Assembly: GCA_903848465.1 (NCBI GenBank)
Contig: CAINGK010000157.1
Coordinates: 1 to 58,035 of the forward strand
DNA from: an uncultured Verrucomicrobiota bacterium
GTDB taxonomy: Bacteria; Verrucomicrobiota; Verrucomicrobiia; Verrucomicrobiales; Verrucomicrobiaceae
Direction of reading: 5' to 3'
Length of the DNA stretch: 58,035 bases
Shown one piece after another: positions 1 to 9,434 of this stretch. The notes under the pieces are model-generated. The model searched no databases, was not told the origin of the DNA, and saw only the letters and a program-made list of their open reading frames with translations. The translations under genes were made by a program, and so were the position numbers. Each line of letters begins with the position of its first letter. Positions within the stretch are counted from its first letter, which is position 1.

Positions 1-104
1 CCCTCCTGCGCCTCGTCTCCGCCCTGCTCTGCGAGCAAAGCGATGAGTGGAGCACCGGCAAAATTTACCTCAACATGAACTCCGCTGAACCATCCCAAAC
101 CTGA
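1..104 (+). CDS. IS256-family (mutator) transposase, C-terminal end only
   Basis: An open frame enters from the left edge and ends at TGA 102-104, giving 33 residues that include LCEQSDEW and KIYLNM. This matches the usual C-terminus of IS256-family DDE transposases (a leucine-rich stretch, then E-Q-x-D-E-W and a K/R-x-Y-L ending). The gene starts outside the window. A probable terminal inverted repeat follows 5 bp after the stop, as expected for the right end of such an element. The fragment is too short to say whether the element is intact. Confidence 0.7.
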   Translation, partial: LLRLVSALLCEQSDEWSTGKIYLNMNSAEPSQT

Positions 105-109
105 TCGCC

Positions 110-134
110 ACTTTTACAGAATAAAATTTGCGCC
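110..134. repeat. probable right terminal inverted repeat of the IS256-type element
   Basis: The 25 bases just after the transposase stop match the reverse complement of 57958-57982 at 19 of 25 positions, with 11 contiguous (CTTTTACAGAA). IS256-family ends typically carry imperfect repeats of this length with a TTTTACA core. Nothing was recognised between 135 and 221. The outer boundary is inferred. Confidence 0.5.
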
Positions 135-221
135 GCCGATGAATTTCATAAATGGCTGTGGGTTGCTATAAACAGAACGCCATCCAAACGATGACTCATT
201 GGTGATAATTTCTAATTTCAG

Positions 222-365
222 TCAAACAGCATCATCCTTCAAAATCTTAGCTTTATTAGCTTGAGATGATTTCGTTAAGTCAAAGAACAAAACGATTCCT
301 AATGCTGGCCCCGTTAAGATCAGAGCCTGAAAAACAACCGCCAAGCTGCGTTTGTTCATTCTCAT
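222..365 (-). CDS. possible 47-aa single-pass membrane protein
   Basis: The ORF starts at ATG 365 and reads MRMNKRSLAVVF, then a hydrophobic segment (about residues 8-29), then a charged tail ending KAKILKDDAV. An AAAGGGG purine run lies six bases before the ATG, a better ribosome-binding site than most genes here have. It resembles in layout the short lysine-start, one-helix proteins common in Verrucomicrobia, but no family is recognised. It overlaps the first two bases of the divergent M19 gene, which makes one of the two starts suspect. Confidence 0.4.
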   Translation of the reverse strand: MRMNKRSLAVVFQALILTGPALGIVLFFDLTKSSQANKAKILKDDAV

Positions 366-1683
366 GAACGCCCCTTTGACACGCCGTCGCCTGTTGCAAA
401 CGCTGCCGCTAGCTGCGTGCGCGGGTAGCTTCAACATTCTCGCTCGTTCACAGGAGGCGCAAAGATCATGGATCACTGGCAATCCGGCCATCGACAAGCC
501 GCGTGAAATCGCGCTGGGCCTGCTGAAGCCCACGCAAGCGCAGATCGAGCACGCATGGGAGCTGCATTTCGGCTCCGTGGTGTTTGAAAGCTACGGCTTC
601 GCGCCGCGCTGTGCCATCGATGCGGAAGCGATGAACGAGGCGATCAAGGCTGGCGTCGGTGCCGCCGAGATCAACGACCTGCGCGAGTCGATGTCCATGA
701 ACCGCAACGCAACGAATGAACGCGAGCGCAAAGAGTTCCTGGATGCCTTCCACGCCGCTGGCGTGACCTGCATTTTCCAAAACACGGGCGAGGAAGGCAG
801 CGACCCGCTGCGGCTGATCAAGCGCTTCGCCCATTTCACCAAGGCGACGGACTTGCTGAAGCCTGCGCTCTCCAAAGTGGTGACGGCAGATGAAATCGTG
901 GCGCTAAAAAAGGCAGGAAATGTCGGTCTCTGCTTCACGACGAACGGTGTGCCGCTGATGCAGGACTGGGAGAGCGTGCGGGATGAGCTGCGCTTTGTGC
1001 GCATCTTCCACGAGCTGGGTGCACGCATGATGCATGTGACCTACAACCGGAGGAATCCGCTGGGCGATGGCGCCGGGGAACCCCATGATGGCGGCCTGAG
1101 TGATTTTGGCCATGCGGCCGTCACGGAGATGAACAAGATCGGAGTCATCGCAGACGTGGCACACAGCGGCTGGAAGACGGCCTACGACGCGGCCAAGGCC
1201 AGCACACGGCCCATGGTCGCCAGTCACACGACCTGCTGTGGTGTTTATGAGCACTTTCGCGGCAAGCCGGACGACACCATCAAGGCCATCTGCGATACCG
1301 ACGGCCTTGTCGGCATCTGCTGCATTCCCCGCTTTCTCGGTGGCAAAGGTGACATCGCTGCGTTGCTCGATCACCTTGATCATCTCATCAAGAAATTTGG
1401 GGCCACGCACGCCGCCATCGGCTGCGATGTGGCCTACACCTCCCGTTTTGACAAAGAAGAGCGGGCCAAGCTGCTCAAAGCACCCGGTGGCAGTGCCGAC
1501 AAATGGGAGCACCTCTGGCCCAAGGACGACTATGTGACGAGCATTGAGGCAGAGCAGAGCGTCGCTTGGTCCAACTGGCCGCTTTTTACCCTCGGCATGA
1601 TCATGCGCGGCCACAGCGATGAGACGATCCGGCAGGTCATCGGCGGGAACATGCTGCGGGTACTGCGGGCAAACCAGGTCTGA
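364..1683 (+). CDS. Tat-exported peptidase M19 (membrane dipeptidase-like)
   Basis: A 439-aa protein starting at ATG 364, chosen over the in-frame TTG at 352 because it puts a Tat signal (TRRRLLQTLPLAACAGSF) at the N-terminus. The body has the renal-dipeptidase pattern: MHVTYNRRNPLGDG, GGLSDFG, then DVAHSG and ASHTT carrying the two expected zinc-ligand histidines, and IGCD near the C-terminus. The usual N-terminal H-x-D metal motif is not seen; the equivalent region reads VVFESYGFAP. M19 enzymes hydrolyse dipeptides at a binuclear zinc site, so substrate and activity are uncertain here. It is probably periplasmic, monocistronic, and followed by a PSD1-type gene after 101 bp. Confidence 0.85.
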   Translation: MNAPLTRRRLLQTLPLAACAGSFNILARSQEAQRSWITGNPAIDKPREIALGLLKPTQAQIEHAWELHFGSVVFESYGFAPRCAIDAEAMNEAIKAGVGAAEINDLRESMSMNRNATNERERKEFLDAFHAAGVTCIFQNTGEEGSDPLRLIKRFAHFTKATDLLKPALSKVVTADEIVALKKAGNVGLCFTTNGVPLMQDWESVRDELRFVRIFHELGARMMHVTYNRRNPLGDGAGEPHDGGLSDFGHAAVTEMNKIGVIADVAHSGWKTAYDAAKASTRPMVASHTTCCGVYEHFRGKPDDTIKAICDTDGLVGICCIPRFLGGKGDIAALLDHLDHLIKKFGATHAAIGCDVAYTSRFDKEERAKLLKAPGGSADKWEHLWPKDDYVTSIEAEQSVAWSNWPLFTLGMIMRGHSDETIRQVIGGNMLRVLRANQV

Positions 1684-1784
1684 TCTGTGACAAGAACCGT
1701 ATCTTGCCGCCTGCAAGGTGGCAGGCTGGCTGCGCGTTTGGTTTTTGGCGGAAAGTGATGTAGAATCCCCCGTCGAACCCCCAC

Positions 1785-4700
1785 ATGACCCTGCGTTTCC
1801 AGTTTCCCTCTCTCGTTTTGGGCGGCTTTGCCGTCGCAAGTTCCCTTGCGGCTGCCGCCGAGACTTTTCCGCCCGACCAGATCGAGTACTTTGAGAAAAA
1901 CGTCCGCCCGGTGCTCGCAGAGCGCTGCTACGACTGCCATGGCGCGCACAAGCATCAAAACGGCCTGCGTCTTGACTCACGCGCAGCGATTTTGCAAGGC
2001 AGCGAGTATGGCAAGGTCGTCGAACCCGGCAACCCGAGCGCCAGCAAGCTGATCAAGGCGATCAATCACGCCGCTGGTGTCGAGGCGATGCCCAAGAAGG
2101 GCGGCAAACTGCCTGCGCCCCAGATCGCCGCGATTGAAAAATGGATCAGCCTGGGGCTGCCCTGGCCAGTAGAAGCCGCTGTGGCAGAGCACGCCAAAGC
2201 CGACCCGATGCAGCACTGGGCCTACAAGCCGGTGCAAAAGCCCGCGCTGCCCGCTGGTTTCACCGGCAATCCGATCGACGCATTCGTCGGTGCCAAGCTC
2301 AAGGCTGCCGGATTCGATTTCGCCGCACCTGCAGACCCGGCTCTGCTGACGCGTCGCATCTACCTCACGCTGACTGGATTGCCCCCGAGCTATGAAGAGC
2401 TGCAGAAGAATCCTGCCCCGCAGGCGCTGGTCTCGCAACTGCTCGCCCAACCCGCCTATGGCGAGCGCTGGGCGCGCTTATGGCTCGATGTGGTGCGGTA
2501 TGCGGACACGAACGGCTATCAGGTAGCAGGACGCAGCAATTTGTATCCCTTCGCCTACACCTATCGTGACTGGATTGTGAAGGCGTTTAATGAGGACATG
2601 CCGTATGACCAGTTCGTGAGCTATCAGCTTGCGGCGGATCGTCTCACCGCCGCCACGCCCAATTCGCCCAACCTCGCGGCACTGGGTTTCTACAATGTGG
2701 GTGAACGCTTCATCAATGACCGACTGCTCATCGCGGATGACCGCATTGATGTCATTGGCCGTGGCCTCCTCGGTATTACAATCGCCTGCGCTCGCTGCCA
2801 TGATCACAAATTCGATCCGATCCCGAGCCGTGACTACTATGCGATTTACAGCATCCTGAACAGTAGCGACGAGCCGGATGACACCGCAATGCCCATCATC
2901 GGCAAGGCGGCGAACGAGAAGGATGCGCAGGACTACAATGTGAAGGTGGCCGAGATCGCGAAGAAGGAGCTCGACTACAAGCGCACCGTCTATGACGAGT
3001 TTCGCAAGCCAGAGCGCCTGGCAGAGTATCTCGCATTTGCCCAGGAGTCGTCGGACATCAAGGACAGCACTATCTTCAAAGGCAAGGCCGGCCAGATGAA
3101 GCTGCGTGACCGCGTGGCCAACCAGTGGCGCGATTTCCTCAAGCGCTACGCCCTCGGTACCAAGCCGCATGCGGCGATGATTGCCTGGAGCCGCTTCGCC
3201 AAACTGCCCGAGGCGGAGTTTGCCGCGAAATCAACCGCCGTAGCCCTGGAGCTGGCCAAGCCAGAGAGCGGCTGCACGCCGGAGATCGCCGCCCCCTTCG
3301 CGCAGACACCCCCGAAGTCGATGAAGGACGTCGCCTTGGCCTACTCACGCATCATTCTCGACAGCAAGGTGGAGCCCATGCGCCAGCTCATGCAGGACAA
3401 GCTTTCCCCCATGTCCGTGCCGGTGGAGGGGGCAGACGTATTCTTCACCCGCAAGGACAGCGAAACGGTGGTGCGCTTTAACAACGAGCGCACCAAGCTC
3501 GACAGCACGCACCCCGGAGCACCGCCACGCGCCATGGTGATGCTGGACAAACCGAAGCCTGCTGACGTGCGCGTTTATATCCGTGGCAATCCAGGGAGGC
3601 AGGGTGATCCCGCGCCGCGTGCATGGCTCACGATGTTCGGCGGTGAAAAATTCACGGAAGGCAGCGGTCGCCTTGAACTCGCCAAACACATCGCCAGTAA
3701 GGATAACCCGCTCACCGCACGCGTCATTGTGAACCGCGTGTGGCTGCAGCACTTCGGCAAGCCGCTCGTCTCCCAGACCAGTGATTTCGGTGTACAGACC
3801 GCGAAGCCTGTGCAAGCCGATCTACTCGACTACCTAGCCGCCACTTTCATGGAAAACGGTTGGAGTTTGAAGAAGCTGCACACGCTTATCCTCACTTCCC
3901 GCACTTTTCAGCAGAGCAGCCACGCCACGCCGGAAAAAGCCACGAAGGACGCTGAGAACGACCTGCTCAGCCGCTTCAACCGCCAGCGCCTGGATTATGA
4001 AACGATGCGTGATGCGCTCCTGTCTGCCACCGGCGAACTGAACACCAGCAGGCATGGCGGACGCGCAGCGGAGCTGAATGCGAAGGATGCCGATACCCTG
4101 CGCACCGTTTATCTCAAAGTGGACCGCTACGATCAGGCCAGCGTGCCAGCGATGTTTGACTTCGCCAATCCAGACAGCCACAGCCCGCAGCGCTTCAACA
4201 CCACGGTGCCACAGCAGGCGCTGTTTCTGATGAACAGCCCCTTCATGCGCGCCCGGGCCGATGCCATCGCCAAGGCCACGCCGCTGGCTGGCACCACGCT
4301 CGATTCCGAAGCCATCCGTGCGATGTACCACCGCATCCTCGCCCGTGATCCGAAGCCCGACGAAGTCGAACTGGCTCAGCGCTTCGCCGCCGATGCCACC
4401 GCACTCAATGCTGAAAAAACCTTCCGCTGGAGCTATGGCACGATGAAGTTCGCCCGCACGCCCGAGGGCAAGCCGTCCTTCACCGAGTTCCAAGCCTTCA
4501 CACAACTGACAGACCGTGGTGGCAACGGCCAGAAAATGTGGAGTCCCGGCCCCAAGCTCCCAGATCCCCAATGGGGGCATGTCTTCTGGGCCAACTACGG
4601 TGGCCACGCCGCGCAGGACGGATACATCGTCACCGCCCGCTGGCACGTCCCGACCGATATGAAAATCTCCATCGACAGTGTGTTGAGCCGCGCCAGTGAT

Positions 4701-5045
4701 CGTGGCGATGGCGTGCGTGCGTGGGTTTACAACGAGCGCACCGGCATCCTAGCCGAACAGTTTTGCACCCCGCAGAACAAAACTGTTCCCGTCAAGCTGA
4801 CCGCAGATGTGAAACGCGGCGACACCCTCTGCTTCATCGTTCACAACGAAGGTGGCACCGACAGCGACAGCTTCGACTGGCAACCCACCATCCGCCGCGC
4901 CGACACCGGCGAAGTGCTCACCAATGCGAAAAACGACTTCTGCGACGCCAGCCGCTGGCCCATCGGCCGTGCCAAAGCCCAAAGTCCTCTCAGTCAGCTC
5001 GCGCAGGTGCTGCTGATGAGCAATGAGTTCATGTTTGAGGATTGA
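1785..5045 (+). CDS. PSD1-type protein: cytochrome c domain + DUF1549 + DUF1553
   Basis: A secreted 1086-aa protein with a signal peptide (residues 1-25) and a planctomycete-type cytochrome c domain with haem motif CYDCH at residues 48-52. DUF1549 follows (about 165-370) with its hallmark CARCHDHKFDP near residue 337, then DUF1553 from about 628 (RLELAKHIAS). Unusually, a beta-rich block of about 170 residues (about 882-1055) sits inside the C-terminal part before the closing LSQLAQVLLMSNEF motif. It looks like an added jelly-roll or carbohydrate-binding domain. These proteins usually pair with DUF1501, found here at 5812 beyond an opposing RDD gene. The enzymatic role of the family is not established; they are abundant in polysaccharide degraders. 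Confidence 0.92.
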   Translation: MTLRFQFPSLVLGGFAVASSLAAAAETFPPDQIEYFEKNVRPVLAERCYDCHGAHKHQNGLRLDSRAAILQGSEYGKVVEPGNPSASKLIKAINHAAGVEAMPKKGGKLPAPQIAAIEKWISLGLPWPVEAAVAEHAKADPMQHWAYKPVQKPALPAGFTGNPIDAFVGAKLKAAGFDFAAPADPALLTRRIYLTLTGLPPSYEELQKNPAPQALVSQLLAQPAYGERWARLWLDVVRYADTNGYQVAGRSNLYPFAYTYRDWIVKAFNEDMPYDQFVSYQLAADRLTAATPNSPNLAALGFYNVGERFINDRLLIADDRIDVIGRGLLGITIACARCHDHKFDPIPSRDYYAIYSILNSSDEPDDTAMPIIGKAANEKDAQDYNVKVAEIAKKELDYKRTVYDEFRKPERLAEYLAFAQESSDIKDSTIFKGKAGQMKLRDRVANQWRDFLKRYALGTKPHAAMIAWSRFAKLPEAEFAAKSTAVALELAKPESGCTPEIAAPFAQTPPKSMKDVALAYSRIILDSKVEPMRQLMQDKLSPMSVPVEGADVFFTRKDSETVVRFNNERTKLDSTHPGAPPRAMVMLDKPKPADVRVYIRGNPGRQGDPAPRAWLTMFGGEKFTEGSGRLELAKHIASKDNPLTARVIVNRVWLQHFGKPLVSQTSDFGVQTAKPVQADLLDYLAATFMENGWSLKKLHTLILTSRTFQQSSHATPEKATKDAENDLLSRFNRQRLDYETMRDALLSATGELNTSRHGGRAAELNAKDADTLRTVYLKVDRYDQASVPAMFDFANPDSHSPQRFNTTVPQQALFLMNSPFMRARADAIAKATPLAGTTLDSEAIRAMYHRILARDPKPDEVELAQRFAADATALNAEKTFRWSYGTMKFARTPEGKPSFTEFQAFTQLTDRGGNGQKMWSPGPKLPDPQWGHVFWANYGGHAAQDGYIVTARWHVPTDMKISIDSVLSRASDRGDGVRAWVYNERTGILAEQFCTPQNKTVPVKLTADVKRGDTLCFIVHNEGGTDSDSFDWQPTIRRADTGEVLTNAKNDFCDASRWPIGRAKAQSPLSQLAQVLLMSNEFMFED

Positions 5046-5069
5046 GGCGGGATCACTATGCAGCGGCTA

Positions 5070-5609
5070 TCAGCCGAGCTGTGAGCGCAGGTCAACCACC
5101 TTGGTTCCGGCGATCTCGTCATGCAGGGTGCGTTTGTTGCTGCGGAAAATCATGAGGCAGTCCACGATCATGAAGATGAAATTGAGCACCGGAATGAGGA
5201 AAAGAACCTGCACGACCACGATGCGTCGGGTGATGATTCTGCCCCGGTCACATGGACCGCCCTCGACGTTATCAATGCGAAGCTTGAGCGCTTTCTTGCC
5301 GATCGTTTGTCCATTGAGCAGAAAGTTCCAATTAATGCCAACCAAGATGATCACTCCAAAAGCAGCCCAAAGCATATTCTCCGGCCTGAAAGCGAAGATG
5401 GAACCGCCAGCCGCCTGACGAGCCGCTTCTCTTTGGTAGGTTCCAGTTAAGAATTGCAGCGGCATAAAGATGGCCCCTAGAATGAGTGAATCAAGAAACG
5501 AAGCGACTAGCCGGTGCCACCGGCTGGCGAGAGGCAGCCCCTCATTCGAGACCGGAGCAGTCAGAACAGACGATTTCGGTGCCGCATAGGGATTGTATTC
5601 TTCATTCAT
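5070..5609 (-). CDS. RDD family membrane protein
   Basis: A 179-aa protein; ATG 5609 gives MNEEYNPYAAPKS, the N-P-Y-A-A-P opening typical of small planctomycete/verrucomicrobial membrane proteins. The longer reading to 5771 is rejected because its extra 54 residues look non-coding. The RDD signature follows (SRWHRLVASFLDSLIL with the R and D residues), then hydrophobic segments around residues 35-55, 80-100 and 130-155, and a QTIGKKALKLRI loop. RDD proteins are inner-membrane proteins, some implicated in transport; no substrate can be assigned. It lies antisense between the PSD1 and DUF1501 genes, splitting a usually adjacent pair. Confidence 0.85.
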   Translation of the reverse strand: MNEEYNPYAAPKSSVLTAPVSNEGLPLASRWHRLVASFLDSLILGAIFMPLQFLTGTYQREAARQAAGGSIFAFRPENMLWAAFGVIILVGINWNFLLNGQTIGKKALKLRIDNVEGGPCDRGRIITRRIVVVQVLFLIPVLNFIFMIVDCLMIFRSNKRTLHDEIAGTKVVDLRSQLG

Positions 5610-5811
5610 GACAAGGATGTAGATAACATAATGCGCGCTCCTACGTCGATAAAAATCGGGAACGCAGCAACGGCAGGCCATTGCCTCATCCCCGCCCCTG
5701 GCATGGACTTTCCTGCCCAGCCTCGACGATCTGCCCAAAAATGGCAAGATTGCCCCTTCCTTGTCGTACATGCCCCCGATATTGACCTTTCATCTCAACC
5801 CCTAGCACACC

Positions 5812-7281
5812 ATGTTCCGCATCCCAGGCGTTCCCGGTAAAGACCTTTGCGACAAAAACCTCGGCTTCTCGCGTCGTGACATCCTGCGCGTGGGCGGCGG
5901 GTCGATGATGGGCCTCACGCTCAACAATGTGCTCCGTGGCCAGGCCATGGCGGCAAATTCTCCGAACGCAGGCCGCGCCGGATGGGGCAAGGCCAAGCAT
6001 GTGCTCATGATCTATCTGCAGGGCGGCCCCAGCCACCTGGACCTATGGGACCCGAAGGAAAACGTGCCGGACAATGTGCGCAGCGCCTTCAAAACGATCC
6101 CGACGAAAGTTCCGGGCAAGCACTTCACTGAGATCCTGCCGGGCCTCGCCAAGGTGAACGACAAGTTCACCATGATCAATTCGATGAGCTACACACCGAA
6201 TGGTCTTTTCAACCATACGGCGGCGATTTATCAGATCATGACCGGCTACACGACGGACAAGGTGAGCCCCTCCGGCCAGCTTGAGCCTCCAAACGCCAAG
6301 GATTTCCCGAACTTCGGCAGCAACATCGTGCGCCTCAAGCCACTGCAGGAGCCGATGCTCCCCTTCGTGCAATTGCCACGCCCGTTGCAGGAATCCAACG
6401 TCGTCGGCAAAGGCGGCGGTGCAGGTTTCCTCGGCAAGGCTTACGAACCCTACAAGCTCTTCCCCGATGGCGATGACCTCGACATGGGCAAGATGGACCG
6501 CATCAAGATCGACGACCTCCAGTTGCGCCCCGACCTCTTCAGCGTCCGCCTCGAGCGCCGTGCGAAGCTGCGCGATGCCATCAACGATCAGATGCCGCAA
6601 ATCGAAGCCGCTGTGAAGGACATGAGCCTGGACAGCTACTACAGCCAGGCCTTGAACCTCATCTCCAGTGGTCGTGCGCGTGACGCCTTCGCCCTTGACC
6701 GTGAGCCTGAAAAACTGCGTGATCGCTACGGACGTAACACTTTCGGTCAGAGCTGTCTGCTTGCCCGTCGCCTGCTGGAAGCTGGCACGCGTGTGGTCGA
6801 AGTCATCTGGCCTAAGGTCGCGAATTCTGACAATCATTCCTGGGACCACCACGCCGGCCTCACAGAGCGCATGAAGAACAAATCCGGCCCCATGCTGGAC
6901 CAGGGCCTGAGCGCCTTGTTTGATGATCTGGATGCCAGCGGCCTGCTCGACGAAACCATCGTCGTCGCCCTCGGCGAATTCGGCCGCAGCCCGGAAAAAG
7001 GCGTGTCCACCAGCGGCAATAGCAACAGCGCCGATGGCCGTGACCACTGGCCTTACTGCTATACCGCCATCGTCGGTGGTGCTGGCATCAAGCGCGGCTA
7101 CGTCCACGGCAAATCAGACGCCACCGGCTCCGCCCCCGTCGAAGACGCTGTGCATCCGACCGAACTCCTCGCCACCATCTACCACGCCGTCGGCATCGAC
7201 CCCGAGACGATTGTTTACAATCATCTCAATCAACCGCGTGAACTGGTAAAGGCCAAGCCGGTGACGAAGCTGTTCGCGTAA
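5812..7281 (+). CDS. DUF1501 domain protein, Tat-exported
   Basis: A 489-aa protein with a twin-arginine signal ([19 protein letters not shown], about residues 19-38). The DUF1501 hallmarks are present: [19 protein letters not shown], the DNHSWDHH motif, and [10 protein letters not shown] followed by [13 protein letters not shown]1501 belongs to the alkaline phosphatase/sulfatase-like superfamily and is nearly always encoded beside DUF1549/DUF1553 proteins in Planctomycetes and Verrucomicrobia. Its natural partner is the gene at 1785. It is the last plus-strand gene of this block and is followed by a strong terminator at 7314. Substrate unknown. Confidence 0.93.
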   Translation: MFRIPGVPGKDLCDKNLGFSRRDILRVGGGSMMGLTLNNVLRGQAMAANSPNAGRAGWGKAKHVLMIYLQGGPSHLDLWDPKENVPDNVRSAFKTIPTKVPGKHFTEILPGLAKVNDKFTMINSMSYTPNGLFNHTAAIYQIMTGYTTDKVSPSGQLEPPNAKDFPNFGSNIVRLKPLQEPMLPFVQLPRPLQESNVVGKGGGAGFLGKAYEPYKLFPDGDDLDMGKMDRIKIDDLQLRPDLFSVRLERRAKLRDAINDQMPQIEAAVKDMSLDSYYSQALNLISSGRARDAFALDREPEKLRDRYGRNTFGQSCLLARRLLEAGTRVVEVIWPKVANSDNHSWDHHAGLTERMKNKSGPMLDQGLSALFDDLDASGLLDETIVVALGEFGRSPEKGVSTSGNSNSADGRDHWPYCYTAIVGGAGIKRGYVHGKSDATGSAPVEDAVHPTELLATIYHAVGIDPETIVYNHLNQPRELVKAKPVTKLFA

Positions 7282-7313
7282 AGCCTGCGAGTTTCACCTC
7301 CATTCCCTCTTTT

Positions 7314-7354
7314 CACGGCCCTCTGCGAATCATCGCCGAGGGCCGTGATGTTTT
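7314..7354 (+). terminator. rho-independent terminator after the DUF1501 gene
   Basis: A perfect 10-bp stem (CACGGCCCTC 7314-7323 with GAGGGCCGTG 7338-7347), a 14-nt loop and then a T-run at 7351-7354. It lies between the convergent DUF1501 gene and the gene ending at 7380, and by its T-run serves the plus strand. Confidence 0.85.
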
Positions 7355-7379
7355 AACTTTACTCTTCAAGTCTATCCGC

Positions 7380-7979
7380 TCACCGCATGAAGACGGAGAT
7401 GCCCGCTTCGACCAGAGGTTTGGCAGCGCGCAATTGCTTGTCGGTGGAGGATAGTTGCTTTTCACCCGCGAGGTAATCAGGAACACTTTGAGCGGCGAGA
7501 TTGAAGCGAATGCTCACCTTCCCCTCCAGTTTGCCACCTTCAAAGCTGGCGTAACCACCGTAGTCCCATCCAAATCCAGCGATCTTGAAGGGCTTGCCGT
7601 TGATCTTCTCGACTTCTTCGACGGTCATGCCCGCCTTGAGACCGTTGTCAAACTTCCAGGCTTTGCCGACGACGCTGATGTCGAACACCACCTGCTTCTT
7701 GTCGTTGTTTGGATCCCATGTGAGCACCAACTCACGATCAGTGCCCGCAAACAGTTTCGCGACATCCATTGGCTCGCCTTCAGCACCGGGGATTTTATGC
7801 GCGGTGAGATTCTGCTTCCCATAAGCACGCCCGATGTCCGTTGAGGTCATGCCGGGCTTGATCAAGCCCACGCGCTGACCGAGCACGATGGTGTTGTCCT
7901 TGGGATCAAATTCATCGGCGTGAAGAAAGGCAGTGAACAGCAGCAGGCAGGCGAGGATTCGGCACATGCGACGATTCAT
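7380..7979 (-). CDS. secreted protein with two BamE/SmpA-like motifs
   Basis: A 199-aa protein with an N-terminal signal peptide (MNRRMCRILACLLLFTAFLH, cleavage near ADEFD). The mature part has two copies of a G-hydrophobic-x-x-G-M-T motif: GLIKPGMTSTDIGRAYGK near residue 39 and GLKAGMTVEEVEKINGKP near residue 114. This K-x-G-M-T plus helix plus G-K/N-P pattern is that of the small BamE/SmpA-type fold, apparently in tandem. It is the last gene of the minus cluster, 18 bp after the APC permease. A periplasmic scaffold or inhibitor-like role is possible, but no function is known. Confidence 0.8.
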   Translation of the reverse strand: MNRRMCRILACLLLFTAFLHADEFDPKDNTIVLGQRVGLIKPGMTSTDIGRAYGKQNLTAHKIPGAEGEPMDVAKLFAGTDRELVLTWDPNNDKKQVVFDISVVGKAWKFDNGLKAGMTVEEVEKINGKPFKIAGFGWDYGGYASFEGGKLEGKVSIRFNLAAQSVPDYLAGEKQLSSTDKQLRAAKPLVEAGISVFMR

Positions 7980-7997
7980 CCACAGGCCATCTCCAAA

Positions 7998-9374
7998 TCA
8001 AGTGTCTTTTGCCGCTGCAAACGGCCAAGAGCGTGCCAGCCAACTCCACACTAGGAACACGAGGGAACCGGCCAACAACACGGCCATGCCATAGCCCAGC
8101 AACTCGCGATCCGTTGTCAGGAGCAGATACATCCAGCCCACAAAAGCCAGCAGCGCGGGCACAGGATAGAGCCACATGCGAAACGGACGCCGCAGTTCCG
8201 GCTGCACGCGCCGCAGCATGACCAGCGCACCGATCTGCCCAACAAACTGTACCACGATGCGGGTGGTGAGCAGTGCGTCGATCAGCGTTCCCAGCTTCAC
8301 AAACGTGGCTGCGGCGGCAAAGACACCGACGACGATCAACGACACATGCGGAAACCCCAGGCGTGGATGGAGCCGGCCAAAGACTCTGAAAAAGCTGCCA
8401 TCACGCGCTGCGGCATACGGAATGCGTGAGTAGCCCAGCAACATCGCAAAACAACACGCCACCATCGTCCACAGCACAAGCCCGGTGAAAAGCTGGGCGA
8501 AGCTCTCCCCGTAAATTTTCGTCATCATCATCGTCACCACGGGCTTGCTCACGCCGTCCGCACTCGCAAACTCCCGCCACGGCACCACGCCAATGATCGA
8601 CAAATTCACCGCGCAGTAGATCAGCGCCACCAGCACGAGGCTGAGCATGACCGCGCGTGGAATCACCCGCCCCGGCTGCTTCACCTCATCGCCGATGAAG
8701 CAGATGTCGTAGTAGCCCAAGTAATCATACATGCCGATGCGCGCCGCCGCCGCCAACGCCACCCATTTGGCGGCGTCGAAATGCCACGCGTCAGGCGGAA
8801 AATCGAACGCCAGCCGAGCATCAAAATGCAGCGCGCCGGTGACGATCACGCTGACCATGGCCAGCAGAGCACCAACCCACAGCGTGACCATGATGGTCCC
8901 AATCGACTCGATGCGCCGATACAGCAGGAAAATCATGAACAGCCCCACACCCGCGCCCGCGCACAACCGGGTGAACTCGCTGCTCTGCGGCCACAGCGGC
9001 TGCAAATACTGCGCCACACCGACGTAGGCCGTCGCGAGCTCCAACGGCCCGCTCAGAATGAACTGCCAGATGAACAGAAAACCCATGAAGCGGCCCCATG
9101 TTTCACGCCCGTAGCCCTCACGCAGGTAAACATACGACCCGCCGGACTTTTGCAGCGCTGCTCCCAACTCACTCCACACCAGTCCGTCTGCCAGAGCCAG
9201 GACCAGAGCCACGCCCCAGCCCAGCATAGACAGCGGCCCGCCCATGGTCAGCATCAGCGCCGGGATGGTGATGAACGGCCCCGCGCCGAGCATGTTGGAC
9301 ATGTTCAACGCCGTCGCCTGTAGCAGGCCGAAACGGCGTTCGGGAGTTTGAGAACTGGACGAGGATGCACTCAT
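7998..9374 (-). CDS. APC-superfamily amino acid permease
   Basis: A 458-aa inner-membrane protein with about 12 hydrophobic segments. The first helix region carries the APC signature (MLGAGPFITIPALML; helix-breaking glycines that bind substrate in this superfamily). Other family features are GSYVYLREGYGRETWGRF after helix 2 and the conserved loop IGDEVKQPGRVIPRAV. These carriers usually exchange or import amino acids or polyamines with protons or sodium; the substrate cannot be read. The gene follows the alpha/beta hydrolase by 60 bp on the same strand and may be the distal part of the glycosyltransferase operon. Confidence 0.88.
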   Translation of the reverse strand: MSASSSSSQTPERRFGLLQATALNMSNMLGAGPFITIPALMLTMGGPLSMLGWGVALVLALADGLVWSELGAALQKSGGSYVYLREGYGRETWGRFMGFLFIWQFILSGPLELATAYVGVAQYLQPLWPQSSEFTRLCAGAGVGLFMIFLLYRRIESIGTIMVTLWVGALLAMVSVIVTGALHFDARLAFDFPPDAWHFDAAKWVALAAAARIGMYDYLGYYDICFIGDEVKQPGRVIPRAVMLSLVLVALIYCAVNLSIIGVVPWREFASADGVSKPVVTMMMTKIYGESFAQLFTGLVLWTMVACCFAMLLGYSRIPYAAARDGSFFRVFGRLHPRLGFPHVSLIVVGVFAAAATFVKLGTLIDALLTTRIVVQFVGQIGALVMLRRVQPELRRPFRMWLYPVPALLAFVGWMYLLLTTDRELLGYGMAVLLAGSLVFLVWSWLARSWPFAAAKDT

Positions 9375-9434
9375 CGGGATGAAACAGCAGGTAGATTCAC
9401 TTCCTGCGGAGTCGCCAATGATTTCAGCGCATTT

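Noticed and set aside
5054..5075. Imperfect hairpin between the PSD1 and RDD genes
   Set aside because: The stem needs a two-base bulge and has no T-run on either strand.
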